11,230 bases of DNA, from NCBI GenBank assembly GCA_028291445.1, contig JAQGIA010000042.1, forward strand, positions 1 to 11,230. Direction: 5' to 3'. The notes under the pieces were generated by a model. The model saw nothing but the letters and a program-made list of their open reading frames with translations. It ran no database searches and was not told where the DNA came from. Of this stretch, positions 6,644 through 11,230 are shown piece after piece (position 1 is the first letter of the stretch; each line of letters starts with the position of its first letter). The stretch comes from Belnapia sp. GTDB taxonomy: Bacteria > Pseudomonadota > Alphaproteobacteria > Acetobacterales > Acetobacteraceae. A program made the translations under genes and the position numbers.

Positions 6644-7576
6644 TCAATCCATCGCCAGCGCGACCAGCACCCGGGCGGCGATGAGGGAAGAGACGCGCAA
6701 ATTGCTCTCCCGCGTGGCGCCGGCGATATGCGGGGTCAGGACCAGGTTGGGCGCGCCGATCAACGGGCTGTCGGCCGGCAGGGGCTCCACCTCGAACACA
6801 TCCAGCACCGCGCCGCCGAGCTGCCCGGCGCGGAGGGCGGCGGCCAGGTCGGCCTCGACCACCACCCCGCCGCGGGAGGCATTGACCAGCACGGCGCCCG
6901 GCTTCATCGCCGCCAGCAGGGTGGCATCGACCAGGCTGCGTGTGGTGGCTTCCAGCGGGACATGCAGGGTGATGGCATCCGACCGCGCCACCAACTCATC
7001 TAATGTGACGGATTTGGTGGCGTTCTCGGCCCAGCCGGAATGGTCGATGGGCAGCACCGGGTCATGCGCGATGACCCGCATGCCGAAGGCGCGGGCCAGC
7101 CGGGCGACGCGGCGGCCAATATCGCCGAAGCCTAGGATGCCCAGCGTCTTGCCGCCCATTTCCCGCCCGCCGCTGAGGCGTTCCCGCGGCCATTGCCCGG
7201 CGGCGATGGTGGCGCTGTCCTGGAAGACGCCGCGCAGCAGCATGCCGACCGACAGGACGGTGTATTCGGCGACGCTGTCGGCATTGGCGCCGGCGGCGGG
7301 GATCACCTCCACCTGGCGGATGCGGCAGGCCTCGAGGTCGATGTTGTACAGGCCGACGCCGAGCCGGCCGAGCACCTTGAGGCCGGGGGCGGCGGCCAGC
7401 AGGGCATCATCCACCTGGGTCCTGTTGCGGACGATCAGCGCCCGGGCGCCGGCGACGGCGGCGCGCAGCCGGTCCGGCGCGGTGCCGAGATCGGGGTCGT
7501 ACAGGGTGGTATAGGCGGCGTTCAGCCGCTCGATCGCCGCGGCTTCCATGTATTCGGTGATGACGATCTGGCCCAT
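6644..7576 (-). CDS. NAD-dependent D-2-hydroxyacid dehydrogenase (SerA-like; possibly sulfolactate dehydrogenase type)
   Basis: 310 residues, ATG at 7574-7576, with GGAGG 9 nt upstream. Two-domain layout of the family: substrate-binding part (residues 1-95 and the C-terminal end) and NAD domain (about 100-285). Seen are the Rossmann loop GFGDIG (149-154), an Asp at the end of the second strand (AHDP, D172) that favours NAD over NADP, catalytic R235 in NASRGG, E264 in EVEPLP, and H283 in LTPHIAGA. There is no C-terminal ACT domain, so this is the short form, not a regulated full-length SerA. The start IVITEYM and ALIVRNRTQV with VIPAAGANADSVAEY recall proteins annotated (S)-sulfolactate dehydrogenase, but no sulfonate genes are nearby, so the substrate is open. 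57 nt separate it from the methyltransferase gene; it may be the first gene of that transcript. Confidence 0.9.
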   Translation of the reverse strand: MGQIVITEYMEAAAIERLNAAYTTLYDPDLGTAPDRLRAAVAGARALIVRNRTQVDDALLAAAPGLKVLGRLGVGLYNIDLEACRIRQVEVIPAAGANADSVAEYTVLSVGMLLRGVFQDSATIAAGQWPRERLSGGREMGGKTLGILGFGDIGRRVARLARAFGMRVIAHDPVLPIDHSGWAENATKSVTLDELVARSDAITLHVPLEATTRSLVDATLLAAMKPGAVLVNASRGGVVVEADLAAALRAGQLGGAVLDVFEVEPLPADSPLIGAPNLVLTPHIAGATRESNLRVSSLIAARVLVALAMD

Positions 7577-7585
7577 GCCGCAATG

Positions 7586-7590
7586 CCTCC
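7586..7590 (-). promoter_or_regulatory. Ribosome binding site of the dehydrogenase gene
   Basis: GGAGG on the minus strand, 9 nt before ATG at 7576. It supports the chosen start. Confidence 0.7.
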
Positions 7591-7618
7591 GGCGCCATGT
7601 CCCGTCGCCCCGGAGTGG

Positions 7619-7668
7619 ATATACGCCAGTGAGGGCGGGCCGGGACAGTGCACAGAGTATAACGCCAG
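7619..7668 (-). promoter_or_regulatory. Two similar CTGGCGT(T)ATA elements upstream of the dehydrogenase
   Basis: On the minus strand CTGGCGTTATACT (7656-7668) and CTGGCGTATAT (7619-7629) share CTGGCGT with 39-bp spacing, close to four helical turns. TATACT at 7656-7661 could be a -10 box, giving a leader of roughly 70 nt. No good -35 box is visible. The repetition is seen; promoter or operator function is inferred. Confidence 0.35.
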
Positions 7669-7703
7669 GTTTCCGTCGGCGCTCCGCTTGCGTTCTGTTA
7701 CGC

Positions 7704-7777
7704 TACCCGGTCTTTGGTTACCCGGTCTCAGGCCACCCGGTCTCAAGCCGCCCGATTTCAGGCCACCCGGTTCAGGC
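7704..7777. repeat. Five tandem copies of a 15-bp unit at the 3' end of the sensor kinase gene
   Basis: Units start at 7704, 7719, 7734, 7749 and 7764. The consensus on the plus strand is YACCCGGTCTCAGGC. The last copy lacks one base and includes the kinase stop codon (TGA, 7772-7774). Unit 4 is the most diverged (CGCCCGATTTCAGGC). On the minus strand most units contain a TGA in the same relative place as the real stop. Confidence 0.9.
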
Positions 7778-9448
7778 GATGGGCAGGCGGATGACGAAGC
7801 GGGCGCCGGTCACCTTGCCATCGGCATCGCGGCGGTTCTCGGCGGCGATGCGGCCGCGCAGGCCCTCGACGATCTGCCGGCTGATGGAAAGGCCGAGGCC
7901 GGAGTGCTGGCCGAAGCGCTCGCCATGCGGGCGTTCCGAGTAGAATCGCTCGAAGATCCCCTCCAGCTTGGCCTCGGGGATGCCTGGCCCCTCGTCCTCG
8001 AGCACCACCTCGACCATTGCCCCGGTCGGGCGGGCGCGGACCCAGACGCGGCCGTCGCGCGGGCTGAAGGACAGCGCATTGCCGAGCAGGTTGCGCAGCA
8101 CCTGGACCAGCCTTCCCTCGACGCCACGAACCACCAGCCCCTCGGCCGGGGCTTCCAGGATGACGACCGGGTCGGCGTCCTCCTCGTCGCGGGTGGCGTT
8201 GTGCAACTCGGCCAGGGTCGCGAGGATGGGGGCGATATCGACCGGGACGGCGATGGTGCGGGACAGCTCGGCATCGACCCGGGAACTGTCGGAGATATCG
8301 GCGATGAGCCGGTCCATCCGCACCGCATCCTCGGCGATGATGGCCAGCAGGCGCTTCTGCTGGTCGGGGTTCTGGATGCGGCGGAGGGTCTCGATCGCGG
8401 ATCGCACGCTGGTCAGCGGGTTGCGCAGCTCATGCGCCACATCGGCGGCGAAGCGCTCGTTGGTGTCGATCCGGGCCCAGAGCGCGGTCGCCGCCGATTG
8501 CAGGTCGCGCGCCAGGATACCGATCTCGTCGTCCCGCGCCAGGACCGCGGCGGGGACGCTGCCGCCCCTGCCCTCCCCCTGGCGCATGGCCGCGGCGGCG
8601 CCGGCCAATTGCATGATCGGATTGGCCAGGGTCTGCGCCAGGTAGAGCGAGAGCAACACGGTCAGGATCAGGGCGATGACGAAGATGCCGAGCACGCTGG
8701 CGCGGATCTCGAACAGCCGCTGATCCACCTCCCGCGCCTCCCGGGTCAGCAGGACGATGCCGACCGACTGGTTGTTGCGCCGGGCCGGTTCGGCCACCGA
8801 GACCAGCAGCCGGCCATCGGCGGTGCGGCGGATATAGGGGGTGACGCCGCCTTCCAGGGCCAGGCGCAATTCCTCCCGCCGGTCGGGACCGAGGTTGGGC
8901 TGCCAGTCGAACGAGGGTGCATCCGGGTTGATATCGACCGCCACGTCGGAGGGGCCGGTCCGCGGCACCAGGGTCAGCAGCCGGTCATAGAGGCCGGCGA
9001 TGGAGGTGGAGAAGGCGCCGCGCGGCTCGGGCGGCGGCAGCGGCTCGGTCACTACGGCACCGCCGGCACCCTCGCGCACCCGGCTATCGGCCACCACCAG
9101 GCCGGTATTGTCGAACAGCCGGGCCTGGGTATTGGGGGATGGGTCGACCAGCCGGCGCAGCAGCGGGCGGATCGCCTCCGGCACCAGCACGGCGCGGTCG
9201 TCCTGCAGGCGGACCCCGGCCTCGGCGATGGCCCCGGCATAGATGCGGGCCTGGGTCCGCATGGCCTCGACCTCGGCCGCCAGCAACCCGTTCTGGTACT
9301 GGTCGAGGTAGAGCATGGCGGCGGCCAGCAGCGCCGGCGGCAGCACGTTCAGCAGCAGGATGCGCCGCAGCAGGGGGGAGACCCAGCGCTTGCGGCGCGG
9401 CGGGACGGTGGCTTGCTGCTGGTCCGGGACGACGCCGACATCGGGCAT
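7772..9448 (-). CDS. chvG: ChvG-like transmembrane sensor histidine kinase
   Basis: 558 residues from ATG at 9446-9448. An open frame extends to 9589, but the extra 47 residues (Arg/Ser/Pro-rich) come from the tandem repeat and the 3' end of the upstream gene, so I reject them. Basic N-terminus PPRRKRWVSPLLRRILLLN, membrane helix about 29-49, periplasmic Stimulus_sens_1-type domain about 50-250 opening with LDQYQNGLLAAEVEAMRTQARIYAGAIAE, second membrane helix 250-272, HAMP about 270-325, HisKA with FAADVAHELRNPLTS (phospho-acceptor H339), and HATPase_c with N box NLLGNALSF (N453, N457), G1 DEGPG (485-489), the ERFYS F box, and G2 HSGLGLS (516-521). This order and N-terminus match ChvG/ExoS, which sense acid or envelope signals and act through ChvI. 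No ChvI regulator, hprK or PTS gene is visible, so the partner is elsewhere or different. No Shine-Dalgarno is obvious. Confidence 0.9.
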   Translation of the reverse strand: MPDVGVVPDQQQATVPPRRKRWVSPLLRRILLLNVLPPALLAAAMLYLDQYQNGLLAAEVEAMRTQARIYAGAIAEAGVRLQDDRAVLVPEAIRPLLRRLVDPSPNTQARLFDNTGLVVADSRVREGAGGAVVTEPLPPPEPRGAFSTSIAGLYDRLLTLVPRTGPSDVAVDINPDAPSFDWQPNLGPDRREELRLALEGGVTPYIRRTADGRLLVSVAEPARRNNQSVGIVLLTREAREVDQRLFEIRASVLGIFVIALILTVLLSLYLAQTLANPIMQLAGAAAAMRQGEGRGGSVPAAVLARDDEIGILARDLQSAATALWARIDTNERFAADVAHELRNPLTSVRSAIETLRRIQNPDQQKRLLAIIAEDAVRMDRLIADISDSSRVDAELSRTIAVPVDIAPILATLAELHNATRDEEDADPVVILEAPAEGLVVRGVEGRLVQVLRNLLGNALSFSPRDGRVWVRARPTGAMVEVVLEDEGPGIPEAKLEGIFERFYSERPHGERFGQHSGLGLSISRQIVEGLRGRIAAENRRDADGKVTGARFVIRLPIA

Positions 9449-9497
9449 GGGTCGCAGTGTAGGCGGGCGGGGCGGCCGGCGCCATGTTTCGCCGGGC

Positions 9498-9539
9498 GCC
9501 CGGGACAGGCGGGCCTGGGACGGGGACCTGGGATAGGCG
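9498..9539. repeat. Three tandem copies of a 14-bp unit just past a stop codon
   Basis: Plus strand units GCCCGGGACAGGCG (9498-9511), GGCCTGGGACGGGG (9512-9525) and ACCTGGGATAGGCG (9526-9539), with a shared core CYKGGGA. They lie 9 nt beyond the TAG of the upstream membrane protein gene and within the 100-bp gap before the sensor kinase. Confidence 0.65.
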
Positions 9540-9548
9540 CGGGTGGCT

Positions 9549-10955
9549 CTACTGCTTCGCCGTGCCGAACCGGCCGCCGATATAGACACTGTTGCTGATG
9601 CCGATGAGCAGCAGGTAGCCCTCGGGGATTTCCGGGATCAGATAGGTATTCAGCACCTTCAGCAGCACGAAGAAGGCGGCGATGACGGTGAAGAACAGCA
9701 TCTGCACCCGGGTGATGTCGACGCCGGGGCTATTGTCGGTCGGGGCGATGAAATCGGCGAAGCGGGGCTGGACGGCGCCGGCGGGCGCACCGGCGAGGGC
9801 CTGGATTGCCGCACCCCGGGCGGCATTCGCCATGACCGCCCCAACCGCCGGTTCCCGCAGGGCATTGCCCACCGCGGCCTGCAGCATGGCCATGCCAGCC
9901 GGCGCATTGCCGGCGGCGACCTGCTGGCCAAGCTGTTGCACGGCATCCCGCACCGCCTGGCTATCGGGGAGGGCCGCCACCGCCGCCTTCGCCGCTTCCG
10001 GCACCGCCGCCTCCGCCGCGGCCCGGCCATTGCCCGGCGCCTGGAAAGCGGCGGTCACCGTCGAGACCCCGGCGATGCCCAGCAGCACCAGCGTGCCGGT
10101 CGTGATGTTGATGAGGTTGCCCGAGAGCGCCATGACGTAGACCGAGCAGAAGGAGATCACCACCGACCAGAGCAGCGTCTGAAAGCCGGTGAGGCTGGCC
10201 TTGCCGTCACGGTTGACGACCAGCTTCAGCAGGCCATAGCCAGCCACGTTGCGCTGCCTCGCCAGGATATACAGCACCCAGAGGCCGATGCCGGTGGTCA
10301 GCAGGCTGATGATCAGGCCCCACCAGACCGAGGTGATCCCGACCGAATAGAGGTTGTCGGCGATGATGCCTCGGTCGGTGGCGACGATGATCCTGAGGTC
10401 GGTATCGGGCACCATGCCGAAGCCGTCCGAGCGGAGGGTGCCGGAAGCCTTGACCCGCTGGACGATGGTTTCCGGCGCATCGCGCAGATAGGGCACGACG
10501 ATCCCGAGGTTGGCCGTGCCGTCCAGGTCGCTGGGGCGGATCTGCACCGTGGCCGGGGCGAAGGACCAGGCTTCGCCCTGCGCCCAGCGGAAGCAGGCCC
10601 GCACGCTGAAATAGGCGATATCCGCGCGGTCGCCGGCCAGCTTGACCAGGACCTCGCCGCCGCGGGGCTGCCAGGTGGTGGCCGGATTGACCGTGAGAAG
10701 GATGGGCGCGCGGCTGGGAAGGACGGGTTGCGGCTGCGGCCTGACGTTGCAGTCCGGCACCGGGATGGGCGCGACCGGGGCGGGGCGGAGGGCCTCGGGC
10801 GGCGTGGGCGCAGCGAGTGGCGTGGGCGGGCGGATGCTTGACCGGGGCGCCTCGGACTCCGGCAGGGCGGCGGGCGGGTTGGGGGCCGCTGGCTGGGCAT
10901 GGCCTGGCGCAGGGCCGAGGAAGAGCAGGATCAGCAGCAGGACCAGGCGTCGCAT
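9549..10955 (-). CDS. Unknown membrane protein with signal peptide and a duplicated membrane module
   Basis: I do not recognise a named family. 468 residues from ATG at 10953-10955, chosen because GAGGAGG lies 5 nt upstream and because this start gives a clean signal peptide (MRRLVLLLILLFLGPAPGHA, cleavage after A20). The open frame upstream to 11108 is Arg-rich and unsupported. Residues 21-82 are a Pro-rich linker. Residues about 83-200 look like a beta-rich periplasmic domain (ILLTVNPATTWQPRGGEVLVKLAG, C121, VQIRPSDLDGTANLGIVVPY). A membrane helix is at about 207-231. Residues 254-296 and 413-455 are two copies of the same module (T-x-x-Q ... I-x-x-G-x-L-x-L-x-G-I), each with two likely membrane helices, separated by an Ala-rich, helical 90-residue insert (305-396). 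The protein precedes the sensor kinase by 100 bp, so the two may be co-transcribed and functionally linked, which is inference. Confidence 0.8.
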   Translation of the reverse strand: MRRLVLLLILLFLGPAPGHAQPAAPNPPAALPESEAPRSSIRPPTPLAAPTPPEALRPAPVAPIPVPDCNVRPQPQPVLPSRAPILLTVNPATTWQPRGGEVLVKLAGDRADIAYFSVRACFRWAQGEAWSFAPATVQIRPSDLDGTANLGIVVPYLRDAPETIVQRVKASGTLRSDGFGMVPDTDLRIIVATDRGIIADNLYSVGITSVWWGLIISLLTTGIGLWVLYILARQRNVAGYGLLKLVVNRDGKASLTGFQTLLWSVVISFCSVYVMALSGNLINITTGTLVLLGIAGVSTVTAAFQAPGNGRAAAEAAVPEAAKAAVAALPDSQAVRDAVQQLGQQVAAGNAPAGMAMLQAAVGNALREPAVGAVMANAARGAAIQALAGAPAGAVQPRFADFIAPTDNSPGVDITRVQMLFFTVIAAFFVLLKVLNTYLIPEIPEGYLLLIGISNSVYIGGRFGTAKQ

Positions 10956-11230
10956 CAGCGCCTCCTCGATCGGGCGGCCGGGGCTTGGCGGGGCGCGGGT
11001 GGCCTGGTGGTTGTCCTGGCGCCGTATCATGCCGGTTGGGAAAGCATGGCAGGCGTGCTCGGCGCGGCGCAAGGCCGATGCGGCGCGTCGCGATCGGCGG
11101 CGGGACAAGGTTCTGAGAGGTTTCGAACGGCCATGGCTGCGGGCGGATCGGCGGCAAGTCGACCCGGATGCCGCCTCGGCGATGCGGGTTGCGCATGCGC
11201 CCCTACGCTGGACCTGGCCGGCGCCAGACG
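10956..11230. other. Right-edge region without an assignable gene; leader of the unknown membrane protein gene
   Basis: It holds the upstream region of the minus-strand membrane protein gene. On the plus strand a frame opens at ATG 11182 and runs to the window edge (MRVAHAPLRWTWPAPD). It has no Shine-Dalgarno and is too short to judge. Other frames are Arg/Pro-rich and look like noise from high GC. I see no clear -35/-10 pair. Confidence 0.4.
10961..10967 (-). promoter_or_regulatory. Strong ribosome binding site deciding the start of the unknown membrane protein
   Basis: GAGGAGG on the minus strand with a 5-nt spacer (CGCTG) before ATG at 10955. It is the best Shine-Dalgarno in the window and sets the start at the signal peptide instead of the longer frame. 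Confidence 0.8.

Larger units (their letters stand above)
7577..7771. other. 195-bp non-coding gap with promoter-like elements and a tandem repeat
   Basis: The part next to the dehydrogenase (7586-7670) carries its ribosome binding site and two similar AT-containing elements. The part next to the sensor kinase (7704-7777) is a 15-bp tandem repeat. No further gene is seen. Confidence 0.65.

Noticed and set aside
7704..7777. CRISPR array
   Set aside because: The 15-bp units are directly adjacent with no spacers.
9052..9485. Alternative kinase start at ATG 9485
   Set aside because: It is in a different frame and leads to Arg/Pro-rich sequence.
9449..9589. 47-residue N-terminal extension of the sensor kinase
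   Set aside because: It overlaps the end of the upstream gene, is read from the 14-bp tandem repeat, and the ChvG-like N-terminus starts after the ATG at 9448.
7193..9598. 801-codon plus-strand open frame across the sensor kinase and dehydrogenase start
   Set aside because: It is antisense to two genes with complete family motifs, its translation is low-complexity Gly/Asp/Gln/His-rich, and it has no recognisable domain. Long antisense frames are expected at this GC content.
10956..11108. 51-residue N-terminal extension of the unknown membrane protein
   Set aside because: It would bury the signal peptide, and the start at 10955 has a near-perfect Shine-Dalgarno.

Overview
The window reads as ordinary, very GC-rich chromosomal DNA of an alphaproteobacterium. 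The gene content (a ChvG-type sensor kinase, a permease with a fused STAS domain in an MCE lipid-transport operon, proteobacterial glutathione synthase) and the Ala/Arg/Pro-rich proteins fit Rhodospirillales/Acetobacterales, for example a Roseomonas-like genus. That placement is inference from protein style, not a database match. I see no phage, transposase, CRISPR array, rRNA or tRNA gene.

Layout: the left edge cuts the 3' two thirds of gshB (+ strand). It converges, with only 7 bp between stop codons, on a minus-strand gene for a TupA-like ATP-grasp protein (643-1689). A 337-bp non-coding gap (1690-2026) follows, with an 85% AT promoter-like island, inverted repeats and a probable intrinsic terminator. 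From 2027 to 7576 is a minus-strand block, in transcription order: a D-2-hydroxyacid dehydrogenase, a SpoU/TrmH-family RNA methyltransferase (YfiF-like), then an MCE lipid transporter operon of STAS-MlaE permease, MlaF ATPase, MlaD substrate-binding protein and a PqiC-like lipoprotein. The junctions from the methyltransferase onward are 2-nt gaps, an ATGA overlap, or a 42-nt gap filled by a 13-codon mini-ORF, so these five genes are probably one transcript ending at the terminator near 1930. The transporter should move phospholipid between the inner and outer membranes.

The right third holds, also on the minus strand, a 468-residue secreted-type membrane protein of unknown function (9549-10955) followed by a ChvG-like sensor histidine kinase (7772-9448). 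No chvI-like response regulator is visible.

I find no new multi-gene system. The best candidates for something undescribed are: (1) the unknown membrane protein, which contains two copies of a membrane module that align without gaps at an offset of 159 residues; (2) three different short tandem repeats (10 bp x3, 15 bp x5, 14 bp x3), each at or just past a stop codon; (3) the structured, AT-rich gap at 1690-2026.
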